Positions 41,772 through 54,365 of a stretch of 64,000 nucleotides of DNA are shown here, piece by piece. This DNA is from Brachionus manjavacas. Taxonomy: Eukaryota > Rotifera > Eurotatoria > Ploima > Brachionidae. The stretch is taken from positions 3,906,001-3,970,000 of the forward strand of contig JAHQIY010000002.1 in assembly GCA_019054805.1 (NCBI GenBank). Direction: 5' to 3'. Each line of letters opens with the position of its first letter. Within the stretch, counting starts at the first letter, position 1. The position numbers were made by a program, and so were the translations under genes. Below the pieces are notes generated by a model. That model had not been told where the DNA came from. It saw only the letters and a list, made by a program, of their open reading frames with translations, and did no database searches.

Positions 41772-44700
41772 TTTAGATTTGTATTTTTTTATCAGAATTT
41801 AGGTTTTGATTTTTTTCTAAAAATTAGATTAATTTTTTAACATTATATTTATAAATTAAATGATTTTTAAAAAAAATTTATCTATTTATTTCTTAGGATA
41901 TTCTAAAATTTTTGAATTTTTGTTGAATTTTTTTGAAGCCTTTTTTGTTAATTCTTAATGATTTCATTCATAGAAAATTAAATTTTCCAATTTTTTTTAT
42001 TTTTTTATTTTTTTTGTTTAATCCTAGTTCTTAGCTTTGAATTTAAATAATTTTTTAAATTCTCTTCTCGTAATAAATTTTTTTCAAAAGCTTTCTAAAA
42101 TACAAATGTAATTCTCTGTAGTCTAATTAATAAATATTCATAGATTTAAAGTGTTATTTAACAGTTTTATTTGTATTCGGCGTGAGCTGTGTGTTTTTAA
42201 TGAATTATTCCTTCATTTCTGGACAAATTTTCATGGACTTACTAGACCAGAAATAACAATATTCGCTAAATAGTTCTTAACAAACGCTGCATTAGACTTC
42301 ACATGCAAATTCATGTTGTATTTTTTTTCAAAATTAGTCATGTTTAATTAAATACAGTTTTAATTTGATTTAAAATAAATTTTCTTTTTCAAAAATTTTT
42401 AATCTAAAATTATAATTTTGACCTATTTTTCTTTAAAAAATAAAACTTTGAAATAACTTCTCCTAAATATTACATATCAAATTAGTCTAATTTTTTTTAA
42501 TTAATTAATGTTTGCATTTTAATCTTGAATCAAAATAAAATTATGGTAAATCATTTCATCTTAAAATGCTGGACCAGTAAAAAAAAATTATGAATGCTTG
42601 GTCAACTTTGGTTTACCATATTTGACTTGGTCTAATGATGTTTTAAGTTTGGAAAGATCAAGCTAAAAGAATGGCATCAATAGAATTGTTGGTATTGTTG
42701 CCTCGCCTGGTCCCAAAAGTACAAACTTGAAAAGTGACTATTTTTTTCAATTTCTTGTAAAATTTTTTATAGTTTCAAAATTAAATTTAAATTACTTACT
42801 AAGTTAGTTTTTTTTGAGTAAATGGTCTACACAAAACAGATCGTTCAAGACAACAGCTGAAAAAAATTTGAATTTCAAATTTTAGTTGCCTCCGTTGACC
42901 AAAAAGATTTTAGATCGGGATCCTAAAGAACTAAGAGTATATCTACCAAACTTTGCATGCCTAATCAAATAATGTCAGATGCTAAAAAGCGAATGAGCTG
43001 TGATTTTAAATCTGGCCTTTATAGTTTTCTTTTTACAATTTTTTTTAATTTCAATTTTTAAAATTTGAAATTTTGGAGCGAAAATTTTTGTTTAAATGGT
43101 GTTCAATTTAATGTAAGTTTTCAATCTTCAACATCATCACCACGTTAGGTCAACAATTCTCTTAACATCGGAAAATAGAAGAAAAAATCTCTGGAAAAAT
43201 TAAGAATAAATTTGAAAATATTTGATTTGAAACAAAAAACAAAATGGCGTCGTGTATTTATAGAACTAATTTAAATTATAATAAAATATGTTAAATTGGC
43301 TTGAATTCTTTTAGGTATGGTTAATATAAAGTTGCGTTCGTGTATGGTCTATTAGTGTTTATTTTGGTAGAATTAAGAGTATTTTCTTATAATTCTTTTT
43401 TTTTGACAAATTCCCTAAATTTCTTAAATTTTAAAATCGGAGAAATGATATAAATTTGGAAAAAAACACAGTATTTTATAGGATTGACCTAGCTGAGGCT
43501 TAGAACTCTATTTAACATTTATTATGTTTGGCTTTTAGAATTTTGCTTGAAAATATGCTCTCAAAAAATGGTTATCTTATTTATTGTTGTTTTTAATATT
43601 ATTTTTTATGCTAATTTTAGGATATAAGCCAATAAAAGTTATAAGAATAAAATGGCGTAGTGTATATAGTTTTTAAAATAATCAAAAATTTTTTATCAAA
43701 ATTTCAAAGTGACACATAGTTAGTCTTATACTTTTGCTAAAATGATGTTTTGCAATTTTTTCAAAAAGCTTCTACCCTCCACAAATAAATTGTATCAATT
43801 TCTTTTGAACAAAATATTTAAACAATTTCCAAAATTGATTTTTTTTCTATTCCTTCCAAAAAAAGAATGCATTTAATATGTTTTCTAAAGTACAATAAAT
43901 GGGATTTAATATTTTAAATACTTTTAAAAATATTATTTGAACTATTCATAAAAACTCAAAAATAAAAAAAATTCAAATCATTATGCTTTTAATCTTGTAA
44001 TTTAATTAGTTTAATTTTTTTTTTCTTTTTCTCATCCCAGACTACAGGCAGATCATTTCATTTTAAATAATTTAAATTGCATCAAAAAGCATTTAAATTA
44101 ATGGAAACCAGAATTCATTAGTGCAATTCATGATTGATTTTATAATTTAACTGATTTTTTTCTTTACTCAAATTTAATCTCCTTGAAAAATATAAATTTA
44201 ATTAAAATTAGACAAAAACAAATACTATTCCAGAATTTTTTATTAAAATATTTTTAAAGCATCCAATCACTTTATTATGTATTTTATTACAGAAGATTAA
44301 TTTTATCATATTCGAAAAATGTCCTTTTGAAAAAAATAAAATTTTTTAAGAGTAAAAATTCTAAGATAGAAAAGAAAATTTATTTTTCCATTAGATTCAT
44401 TGAGAATGAATTTAATCTAGACTACTTTTACTTTTATGATAATTTAAATATTTTAATTCTCAGTCTTCAATGTTACTTAAATTGGTTAAATTTTTTACAT
44501 ACAACTTTTTTCTTTCTTTTTTTTTAATTGTCTATGAATGAAATTAATATTAATAATAATGAAAGTTAACTCATAAAAAAGTCTTTCCATTTATTTATTT
44601 CAATACAATTATGAGAAAGACCCAGGCCAATTCCACCTTATTTTTAGCCATAGATAGTGACTTTGTGGTTTAGAATTAAAATTTAAAATGTTATTTTATC

Positions 44701-47285
44701 GTTCAAACAAAGACTATAATAAGCAAAAAAATGAAATGATCTTAGACGAATTTAAAAGTTAGAAAATAGAAATATAAATAATGTTATTTTAAATAAATGC
44801 GTAGTTATCATAGATTTGAAAATTTTAAATTTTCTACTCTAGGTTATTTTTAAATTTTATGTTAAACTTTTTTCTTAACAAAAAAATTGACTAGATTCCA
44901 CTCTTTTCTTCTCGACTCTGTCAAAAATTCTAATATTAATACATTTTTTTAAATTGATTTCAATTTTCTTGGTGTAAAAATTTGATTAAAAATTTGATAA
45001 AATTCATTTTGTTTTTAATTATTCAGCTGATGAAAAATAATTATCAAAAAATTTTTAGGATCAATGTTTATTTTAAATTATAATAAAATTATAAATTAAA
45101 TAAACAGAAAGAATAGTATGCATATTTGCAAGACTCTTGTTTGAAAGCTCAAACAAAAACTCAACTTTTAACTAATTTATTTGCACTTTACGAGCCAGAA
45201 ACACGTCATTGTCAGGCAAGAAGAGGGCCATGAAACTCTCATAAAAATGTAAAATAGCCAAGATGCTCACTCGCTATTCAGACAAACTTACATATAATGA
45301 CCATAGCGATTGATAGAAGAGAATAGAGAGAGAACAGAAGAGAACAATATAAGTCGCCGAAGCCTTAGTGGCTTCGATTATGTTATTACTATTTTTTAGC
45401 TAATTTAGCTTAAATTGTTTTCAGAATTGATTGAACGAAGATTTATTTTTTTAAATCAGTGATATCTTTTCATTTAAAAATTTTAATGCTATAATTCACT
45501 TAGATAAATTATAAAAGCAATCTGCATCGAAAATTAAAAAATTTAAGTTAATTACTTGGATATCTTTCTATAAGATGTCTCATAGGAAGAAATTATCAAT
45601 CGTTTATGACATTTTTGAGTCATTTTTATCAATTGGAAAATCCAATTAAGTTATGATAAAAATTCAAATAAAATCATTCAAGTTTTGAAAGAAAAAATTT
45701 ATGTTTATTTTTATATTTAGAGTAAATTTTTAATTAATATTCTAGATAGAATGTCAAAATCTGATTTGACTTTTTTTTTAAATAAAATATTTAAGCATAA
45801 AATTATCATCAAAAAACACTTTATTTTTAATAATTCATTTATAATGATTTAAATAGCTCTCCTGGTAGATCTGTTTTAAATCTTTTTGGTTCCCAAACTT
45901 TTTTTTTATTTCTATCAAATTTCTATAAAAATATCTATAAATAAAAATATTTCTATAAAATGATTTTCAAAATTATTTCGAATAACTAATGAACATATTT
46001 TGGGTATAATGTTTTGGGTTAATAATGAAAATTATTTCATTATCCTTGTTTGAGTATCTGATCCGCTTAAATTTTTGTATATCAAAGAGCATGATTAGTC
46101 ACATAGCAGCTATGTGACTTATCAATAAAACAACATTTAAAATTATTTTTACAATAAAATCATTAAAAAATGCACTTAACGAGACTATCTATACAATATA
46201 ATTTTCATTTTTTATTATTTTTATATGAACTATAGATGGAATCAGTGTTGCATGAGATAATTTCGAAAATAAACTCAACCAAAAGTAAACGCTAAAAGTT
46301 ATTTTTCTTTTTATTCACTTTGATATAATCTGATTATTTTTATTCATCAATTTATTTCTTCTAGATGATCTTCAGTTGGAGTTTGCCTTTTTTAAAGATG
46401 AATTAGCAATGAAATTAATTTAGATTTTGTACAATATTTTGGATACCTGAAATGTAAAATACGTGTCATTTTTTTTCGGTGTTTTTAAATTAATTTAAAT
46501 CTTGGTTGTGTTTATTTTAACATTTTTCTGTTAAAGTAAATTATCGAAACCAGTTGATTTAAAAACTTCTTGGTTTTTCAAAAAAAAATATTTTTTCCTC
46601 TTTTTTTTTTAATTTACGGAATTGTGAATTTCGCTTTAATTCGATCATTTCAATTCAGAATAACTTGAATAATATTTTTTGCTAAAAGAGTTAATCTTGT
46701 TCTGTAAAATGCTTAATGTTTAATCAACTTTGCTAAAGCCAAAATATATGTCTTCAAAAACTTTGCATTGGAGTTGCACAATTGTTTAGAGTACTTTTTA
46801 ATGGCGTATAAAATGCAAAAATTGCAGAGATTTTTATTACTTAATTTTATTATTTACTTATTTTGCTGCACTGAACAAATTTGCTTAAAATTAAGAATTT
46901 TATAGAACTAAATTATCTGCTCAGTCAAAATGCTTTTTTTTCAAGTTTTTTTTAATTGAAATAATCCAACTGAAACCAACTTCAAAACCGCTTAAAATAC
47001 TATTAATTTGACAAATTTTTTGATATTCCTCGAAATTAGCACAATGAAATTATTTTCTCTTTTTTATTTTTTTTTCTTATAAATTAGATAAAACTTTTAT
47101 TTAAGACAAAAGATTTTTTTTTTCTAAATAAATGATCATATATTTAAAAGATTATTTGACATTGCTTTGTATTTGATATATTTCTTTCATTACACTTTTA
47201 TTTTACGTAAATAAATTAGAAATTAATTAAAAGTTTTTATAAATTTTCAATTCAAATCCTGCTAATCAATATCGAATTGATACTA
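41772..47285. other. long non-coding interval
   Basis: About 5.5 kb with no accepted gene. Local items seen: a perfect inverted repeat AGTCACATAG / CTATGTGACT at about 46096-46120; a short GC-richer tract at 45180-45380 ending in the hairpin CGAAGCCTTAGTGGCTTCG near 45359; and a likely 5'-UTR exon/intron of the CCCH gene at its left end. A 66-codon frame at 44327-44527 reads T- and A-runs and is not accepted. Confidence 0.5.
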
Positions 47286-48889
47286 ATGACTCTGACGTTC
47301 AAAGGTGGAAAATAAAAACGACGACTTTAATCATGATCATAGTGATGATGATTTTGATCCAAATAGTTCAGGGGGTTATGATATTTAGCTTGTTTGTTTT
47401 TCAAAGATGAAATCAACTCTTTGATTGTAACAAAATGTTTAAATTGTTGAATAAATAATCAATTTTTTTTTATTTAGAAATAAATTGATAATTCCCAGAA
47501 GATTTCAACAAGGAATTACTTCGAGACTTTTTCGAAGCTGTTAAAATCAATGGTCTCAATATTGAACAAATTTCAGAAGAAACATACAAAGAAAGTCAAG
47601 TTAAAAACGGTGTGAAACGAGTAAAAGTTTCCTTCTCGAAAGAATCAGATCAGTTAGTTAGAAATTTGACTGGTCCAACACTTCTATACAGATTAAAGTG
47701 CTTAATTTCAATTACTGGACAGAAACAAAATTGCTTTTTTTGTAATGGTGAAGGTCACAACATTGCTAAATGTCCTGTTAAGAACCACGCTTGCAAAAAC
47801 TGTAATTAAAAAGGACACATGACTCAGAAATTCCTTTAGCTGATTGGCTTTAATCGATTAAACGAGCAAAAATCGACCATAGCAAACTAGTGATTCAAGA
47901 TGAAGAAGAAGAAATTTCTCAAATAGAAACAAACATTTAAATAGCAAAGGCCGCGTAGGGGAAAATTAAAACGATATAATGTTGGAAATAATAATAATAA
48001 CAATAATAATCACTGAGACTTTTCAGTAATCAATTATAAGCGCCAAACTTTAAAATTTTTAAAAAATTCCCGACTTTAATGTTTTATATAGTCAAGACAT
48101 GGCTAGCGACCATTTCGGGATCAAAGTATCAATTCTTATTGGAAAATAAATAAAAAGCTTAAAAAATTAACTATTAGAAAGCGAACTGGCAATTATTTAG
48201 CGAGACTATATATTCTCAAATAGTTATTATCCCTGAAAGTTCCATCACTATATCTCATCTAAATGGTAAAATTACAGAAAAAATCAATTCTGCTTCCCAT
48301 AAAAGCATTTCTTATCTTTCTCAGAAAATCTACAAAACCAGTCTTCCCCCGAAAATTTTTATTCTGATAAAAGATCTTAGGAAAGTAAAAAGAAACTTCC
48401 AAAAACTAACTGTCAAAAGCTTAAGCAAAAATATAATCAACTCACATTTGAGTTAAAGGCCTTTTTAAAAAAATTCGGGAATGAAAATTGGTTTGATTTT
48501 ATCAAGAAGATGGGAAAAAACCCACCTAAAAGTAGACCTTTTTGAAAAAAAATAAATAAATTTAGAACAAAAAAAGGATCAAATTTAATCCCAAATTTGA
48601 TTTCAAATGACAAGGAATTCAAAACTAATGAAGAAAAGGGAAAATGCTTTGGAGAACTCTTATCTTCAATATTTAGTCCTAATTCTGATTTAATTGATAC
48701 TTAGAAAGATTTCGAAATACTTATTCTAACTCTGAATTTTTTAGAAATTATGATCAGTTTAATTTTAATGATACAATTTGCTTAAATGAATTAATTGACG
48801 AACTAGAACAATGGCTTATTGAGTGGAAAATGAAGATATCAGTTGAACAGTCGTTTTCAGTTGTCTTTTCTACATATAAAAAAGATCAA
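47286..48889 (+). mobile_element. LINE (family A) copy with ORF1 remnant and deleted ORF2
   Basis: This + strand copy keeps both ORFs of the family in decayed form. Near 47320-47385 there is an acidic ORF1 stretch (DDFNHDHSDDDFDPNSSGG). From 47490 an ORF1 nucleic-acid-binding part leads to one full CCHC knuckle (CFFCNGEGHNIAKC, pattern C-x2-C-x4-H-x4-C) and the start of a second, ending in a stop at 47807. From about 48095 ORF2 begins in the endonuclease end (ASDHFGIKVSIL). KIFILIKDLRKVKRNFQKL and NWFDFIKKMGKNPPK follow, with several frame breaks. Around 48790 sequence equivalent to the early RT domain jumps directly to the late RT/thumb part (EQWLIEWKMKISVEQSF), a deletion of about 0.8 kb relative to the copy at 50.4 kb. 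A piggyBac-like fragment is joined at 48889. Confidence 0.8.
47612..47809 (+). pseudogene. LINE ORF1 zinc-knuckle remnant
   Basis: The open part of ORF1, in frame with upstream codons from about 47490. It ends CFFCNGEGHNIAKCPVKNHA then CKNCN and a stop; the next codons KGHMTQ would complete the second CCHC knuckle. CCHC knuckles in ORF1 are usual for Jockey/CR1-type LINEs, where the protein binds the element's RNA. The stop inside the second knuckle indicates decay. Confidence 0.7.
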
Positions 48890-49243
48890 AGTTGTCGAGA
48901 ATTCGATTCAACAGTCGATAAAACTTCCAAAACTGGAGTAGTTTGGCACCCTTTGAGTGAAAAAGTTGGACTTACTACTTATGCTTGTAAAAAAATTGAT
49001 TCAAGTGCACTTTCAGCCTTTAGTTGTATTTTTGATCAATCAATTGTAAAAAAAACAGTGGCCTGTACAAACAAAGAAGCTGAACTTCAAAAAGATAATT
49101 TTCGTATTACAGAGTCAATTTTTTTTCAGATTTTTAGCTTTATTGCTCTGTCGTGGTGTTTTTGTAAAGGTATGGCTGTACAAGATTTGTGGTCAAAAAC
49201 TTATGGATTACCAGTAGTGTTCATTACAAAACAAAAGCTTTAA
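48830..49243 (+). pseudogene. piggyBac-like transposase N-terminal fragment fused in frame to LINE sequence
   Basis: This 137-codon open frame is a chimera. Residues 1-20 (MKISVEQSFSVVFSTYKKDQ) are LINE family A reverse-transcriptase sequence, matching 51343 onward. From residue ~21 on it is unrelated. FSCIFDQSIVKKTVACTNKE is the F-x2-x-F-D-x2-I-V-x3-x-x-x-T-N pattern at the start of piggyBac-family (DDE_Tnp_1_7) transposases. NFRITESIFFQIFSFIALSW, then GMAVQDLWSKTYGLPVVF, matches the following I-T-x-x-E...L-W-S...G-x-P/F motif. The frame ends before the catalytic Asp residues. It is a truncated DNA-transposon piece, with the junction at about 48890. The piggyBac assignment is by pattern memory, and no TTAA-flanked ends were found. 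Confidence 0.5.
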
Positions 49244-49791
49244 GAGTCAATCAAAATAACTTTTAAGCACAAAAAATTTTAACCTAAGAGTAATTTAAAT
49301 TATATTCTTGTAATTAAAAAGGGTCTTCGGTTGGGGGTGTTGGAGGCCACTCGTTAGTATGGTTACATAATAAATTAATAGATTATTTTTTCTAATCCAT
49401 TTATTCAATAAAATCAATTTGTTTAGTTTTAAAATTTTATTTTTATTTAATATTTTATTATTATGTAAATTTGACGCAATCGGTACTTTGAGGAAAAAAA
49501 AATTGGGAACAATTCCCTTGCCTTCACTAATGTATTTCCATATCTTCACTAATATATTTCGATCTTCAAAAATATATTTCCATCGTCATTAATAAAATAA
49601 AGCTCCACTAATAATATATATCTCCACTATATAATTTGGGGATCATCTAATCAATTCTAAATATAAATCGATATTATATAGTAATAATCAATCATTTATT
49701 TTTTTAAGCAAACGACAAACAAACAAAAGATAAGAAACAAGTAATGAAAAATTATAAGAAATAATAAGAAAAATGAGCGACCAACAAACTT
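49244..49791. other. non-coding spacer inside the mobile-element cluster
   Basis: AT-rich. At 49530-49630 the words ATATATTTCCATC / ATATTTCGATCTTC / ATATATCTCCACT repeat about every 25 bases with 'CACTAAT', a short degenerate minisatellite. No gene is seen. Confidence 0.5.
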
Positions 49792-50330
49792 TTACATCCT
49801 AACAAGAGCCTTGGTAGCTTTTTTAGGAGCACCACGCTTTCGTTTTTCTCCCATAGGATTGGTGTATAGCTTGAAATAACTAGCAACGCCGATGATGTGC
49901 TTGCAAATGTTCATTTTGTCAAAGTTGGGACAACTACACTTGCTGCGGCGGAAGTCTTAATTGTTGAGTGTGACGACTCGGCACATGTTGATTCCACGGA
50001 TGAAAACATCGAAGCTCTTCCAACTTGTCTTCTTCAGGGCGCTCTCATATCTCTGTGTGTTGAAACCGCAGCTAAAGCATCCTTGTGCGAGTCATAAGTC
50101 TCCAACTTATCATAGCAAAGTCAATGTCCACGCCTAGACTTCTTCTACTTGGCTGCTGGTTCTTCACTGCGACTAGTATCATCTTCGCTGTCGCTGATAG
50201 CATTTGAATCGAAAGCCTGTGGACTGTCATGACGGGCTGGTACTGGTATCGGCGGTTACATTCGTCGTTTTGGCGGTTTCATCCATGTCAACTGGTACGG
50301 CTATACTATTCTCTAAAAATCGTTACATAT
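49792..50330 (-). pseudogene. MULE-type transposase SWIM-domain remnant
   Basis: The minus strand here is clearly less AT-rich than its surroundings and translates, with several stops, to a protein tail. It reads ALKKTSWKSFDVFIRGINMC, then RRSKCSCPNFDKMNICKHII (SWIM zinc finger, C-x-C-x(n)-C-x-H), then GVASYFKLY and a basic end, EKRKRGAPKKATKALVRM. The SWIM finger followed by a KRKRGRPKKA-like tail is typical of MULE (Mutator-like) transposases and SWIM proteins derived from them. The upstream part (TSTSPS...STGFRF) is acidic and Ser-rich and broken by stops. The catalytic domain is absent. GC-richer composition suggests later arrival, or constraint before decay. Confidence 0.65.
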
Positions 50331-50374
50331 CGAAAGTATTGACCTTTATTATTTATAGCCATATCAGTTGACAC

Positions 50375-52160
50375 TTGCAGAGTGAATCAAGTAAAAAAAA
50401 TCAAAGCTTTTCCGATTTCCGATCAGACCATTTCCCAATGCCATTAAAAGCAACTTTCGAAATACTTAATTCTAACTCTGAATTTTTTAGAAATTATGAT
50501 CAGTTTAATTTTAGTGATCCAATTTGCTTAAATCAATTAATTATGGCTTTAAAAAGATTGAAAAATGAAGCGGCATCAGGACCTGACCAAATACATAATT
50601 TAATGTTAAAAAACTTACCTAGAAATTCATTAATAGAAATCACAGAACTTTTTAATTTATCTCTTAGAGAAGGTTAGGTCCTGAAAGCGTGGAAAACTTC
50701 GAACATTACAATGATTCAAAAAAAAGACTCTAATTTACAAGATCCTTTAAATTATAGACCAATTAGTATAACGAGTTGCTTAGGAAAGTTACTGGAACGA
50801 ATAGTTTATTCAAGATTATACAATTTTTTGGAACATAATTCACTCCTTATCCAGGAGCAATGTGGATTTAGGAAACACCAGCGAACATCAGATAATCTTT
50901 TCTTTTTAATTCAAAAAATTGTGGAATCATTTAATAGAAAAAAAAGAGTTTGCAGCCTTTTTTTTTTGATATTTCTAAAGCCTTTGATAGGGTTTGGCAT
51001 GAAGGTCTACTTTTTAAATTGATTAAAATGAATCCACCTCATTACTTGAATAACTGGATTAGATTCTTTTTAAATAGTAGGACATTTAAGGTAAATGTGA
51101 ATGATCATCTGAGCGAAGAATATAAAATAACTGCAGGTGTTCCTCAAGGCTCAGTAATTAGTCCTCTTTTATTTAGTATATAAATTAATGACATCCCCTA
51201 AAGAAATAAAACAAATAACGAATACTCTCTCCTTTTCGCAGATGATCTAGTTACATTCTTCATTTATAAGAAAAAGGGGAACCTAGAAAATAATTTAAAT
51301 AAATACACCAGCGAACTAAAACAATGGCTTATTAAATGGAAAATGAAGATATCAGTTGAAAAGTCGTGTTCAGTAGTCTTCTCTAGGTACAAAAAAGAAA
51401 GTGATAATCAAAACTTAAAAATTTATGGAAACAGAATAATGAACCAAAAAGAAATCAAGTTTCTTGGTATAAAATTAGATTCAAAATTAAATTTTAATAT
51501 ATTAGTAGACGAAATTAAAGAAAGCTGCAACAAAAGGCTAAACATTATTAAGATACTGTCAAATAAAAATGGGGTCTCACTCAAAACACACTAGGAAATT
51601 TATTTAAATCTTTAGTCGGATCTATTTTAGACTATTCTTTTCCTTGATTGAATTCATTTTCAGAAAATAATATCAAAAAACTACAAGCAATTCAGAATTC
51701 AGCAGTAAGATCTATCCTTAAGTTAAAATATGATACTCCCTCCAACATCGTGCATCATGAAGCTTTTAATAAACTTGAATTACTGACAGTCTCAAATCGG
51801 CTTTTTGAGTTGAGTGAGAGATATGTTGGGACAGGACTGAGTCATTCTATTCCATTGGTTGTAAGACTGGTGGAGGAATACAAAGAAGGTTTCGAATCGA
51901 GATATATTGAATATCCAACTCCATTGTGTAATTGCTACCTTTCTATTTTCTCCTTTTTTCCTGAAACCTGAACTATGTAAACATTTGCCAAATATAACAA
52001 TCTATGTCTTCTAAACTTTATTTTTTTTTAGTTTATTTACTTTATTTTGATTTTTTTTATCTCATTTTATTAACTTTAATTTTTTTTTAATTTGATTTTG
52101 ATTTTTTAATTTATTCTGAAGGAGTCCTAGCTCGGTACAGAAAACAAATAAATAAATAGA
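50375..52160 (+). mobile_element. LINE (family A), largest reverse-transcriptase copy
   Basis: The best-preserved copy of the family in the window, lacking ORF1 and most of the endonuclease. It begins at the endonuclease end (FRSDHFPMPLKATF), then LKRLKNEAASGPDQIHNLML. RT motifs follow in order: NYRPISITSCLGKLLERI; GFRKHQRTSDNLFFLIQKIV; FDISKAFDRVWHEGLL (catalytic Asp box); ITAGVPQGSVISPLLFS; then FADDLVTF near 51237 (catalytic FADD). The thumb and C-terminal domain (KISVEKSCSVVFSRYKKES; NRLFELSERYVGTGLSHSIP; YIEYPTPLCN) complete it. The frame breaks about five times: a stop near 50675, a one-base shift near 50970, and stops near 51181, 51592 and 51644. The 3' UTR is short and ends GGAGTCCTAGCTCGGTACAG plus AAATAAATAAATA. 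Jockey/CR1-like by motif order. Confidence 0.9.
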
Positions 52161-52189
52161 ATAGATTTTAATTAGATAATGATATTCCC

Positions 52190-52735
52190 GGAAATATATT
52201 AGTGAAGGTTGGAAATGATAGCCAAAAAAATGTGGTGCTTCTAGTGTTAAAATTAATGGTAACAATTTAAATAATGAGGAAAAAGTCAAATTCTTAGGCG
52301 ATCTATTTTGAAGCTGAAGCTATTCCCTCCAATATTATGCACCAAGAGGCTTTCAATAAAATAAAACTACTAACAGTCTCAAATCGACTTTTCGAGTTGA
52401 CTGAGAGAAATGTCAAGACAGGATTGAGTCATTCTATTCCAATAGTCGTCAGACTAGTAGAAGAATATAGAGAATGTATAGGAGGAATCGAATATCCAAC
52501 TCCATTATGTAATTGCTACCTAACAATTTCTTCTTTTTTTCCTGAACTATCAAATATTGAAAATGTCTAACCTCTAGCTATTTCAACTTAACGATTTTAA
52601 TTTTATTTTAATTATTTAATACTTTTTTTTGTTTTATATTATCTAATTATATCTAATTATAACTTTATTTTTTAAATTTTTTTTTATGTTTTATATATTT
52701 TTATTCGGTACAGATTTAAAAATAAATAAATAACT
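52190..52735 (+). mobile_element. LINE (family A) 3' fragment with internal deletion
   Basis: A second 3' end directly follows the previous copy in the same orientation. It starts in the thumb region (KINGNNLNNEEKVKFLG) and jumps to IMHQEAFNKIKLLTVSNRLF, losing about 0.25 kb. It ends EYPTPLCNCYLTISSFFPEL, then the 3' UTR with ATTCGGTACAG and ATAAATAAATAA. Differences from the copy at 50.4 kb show it is an independent, somewhat older insertion, not a tandem copy. Confidence 0.8.
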
Positions 52736-52740
52736 AATAA

Positions 52741-54365
52741 ATTTCTGAAATAATTAAAAAAACATATCTCTAAATAAATTATAAATTTTGAGTCTTTTTT
52801 AATTTAGTTTCGATTGTGTAGAAAATACAAATTTTATCTATGATTATTTTTCAAATTTAAAAATAAAAAAAAATTAAATTTTATATAATTGATTTATTAA
52901 AAGTTATTTAAAAAAAGTTTATTTTAAAAGATTAAAATATTTAGATTTAGCAAGTTATTTTCATTTAAAAGTAAAGGGATTAGAGATATTATTACTAGGC
53001 GTTCAAATACCTTCCTTTCTCTAAAAAGCCTTTTTATTTTAATTCTATATATTAACTTACTCTCTCTAAAATTAACCCTCGATCTAATATTTTTACAATG
53101 AAAGGAATTGCAGTTTTTGTAATTAGGATTTCTTCTAATAGGCTCTATCTCTAAATTTGATTTAATAAGAGCTAATCTATAATATACTCAAATGAACTAC
53201 TTACTCTTAACCTGGCAAGGATTGTAATTACTTTTTCCAATTAGACTATATTCTACGAATTCCTCCCTTATTGTGAGAATAAATGGATTAAAAGTGGAAA
53301 TGAAGCGGTATTTTTACTTCCGTGTCTCTGACTCTATTGAGTTTTGTTTTAACAATTTAAGATTTAAAAAATAAAGAACCTTATTAAGCCAGCTTTTTGA
53401 ACTGAAATGAGACTCATTTCTCTTTGTCAAGTAAACATTATCAATCTTGAATTATTTATTTCTTTCATTTTTTAATTTTGATACTAGATTAACTTAATTT
53501 TTTGTTTTATTTTTTTTTCTTAATTCTTATTGTACTTTTCCTTAAGGAGGTTAATTAATTAATTAATTAATTTTTTTTTTCTGTTTCGAGAAAATGGTCC
53601 TACAGATCAAAAAAAAAACAAAAATATAATATAAATCAAATTATGAAAAAAAATGTAAGTGGTTTTTGTTTTTATTTATTGATTCAAGTCTAATATACAA
53701 AAGTAAAATTAAGAGAAAAATTTTTTTTTACAAAATTGAGTTAGAAATACGATTTAAATACTATTCAAAAAAGGGATTGAAAGGTGTTGTTTGTTTAAGT
53801 AATGTTCAAGAAAGAAAGAAATTAAGGAAATAATTACGAAAATAAAAAATATTGTTGATTGAATTTTTGCCTTTGTCTTTTTTTTAATAAAGTTTTATAT
53901 TTTTCCAATTTTCAAAGCTAAATATCCTTTAAAATTGATATTTAACTCTGAATATTAATCCTAAAAACATTTTATAATATTTAAAGAATAATTATTAATT
54001 TATTAAATTGAATTAGAAGAAGTAAATTTAAAATAAATTGCGAAAGAAAAAAAAATGTTTTTATGCGTCTAAAAAATTTACAAAATAAAAAAAATTTAAA
54101 ATTTTTTAAAATTTTATATATGAAGAAAAAGGAACAAAGAAATAAGAATAGACCGAAAAAAAAGAACTAGGTAATTATCTAAAGTTAAGTTTTTTACTTT
54201 CAAAATTTGATTAAAGTGTTAAAAAGTTAGCTAAATTTTTTAAAATATCAAAATTACAAAATAATTAATATAACTTTATTTCTACTTTGTAACACTTTAT
54301 TCTAACACTAAAACATATTTCTAAATTTGATATTATCAATGTTAACATTTTAAAAATATGTTTTT
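52741..54365. other. non-coding interval
   Basis: AT-rich DNA with an ATTA-repeat tract at 53550-53572. No gene is seen. The slightly less AT-rich part at 53000-53300 shows no domain in any frame. Confidence 0.45.

Noticed and set aside
44327-44527. 66-codon + strand frame
   Set aside because: Low-complexity Lys/Phe/Ile composition from A and T runs; no support.
45180-45380. A possible LTR or structured RNA (GC-richer tract ending in a CGAAGCC hairpin)
   Set aside because: No second copy, no primer-binding site or coding domain of a retroelement nearby, and no recognised RNA family. No LTR elements, Polintons or viral genes were supported anywhere in the window.
46096-46120. Perfect 10-base inverted repeat AGTCACATAG/CTATGTGACT
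   Set aside because: Short and unique; could be a chance palindrome. No neighbouring gene for which it would be an obvious regulatory site.
47286-52735. A single full-length composite LINE from 47.3 to 52.2 kb
   Set aside because: The left copy already contains thumb-domain sequence after its internal deletion, so left and right pieces overlap in content and must be independent insertions.
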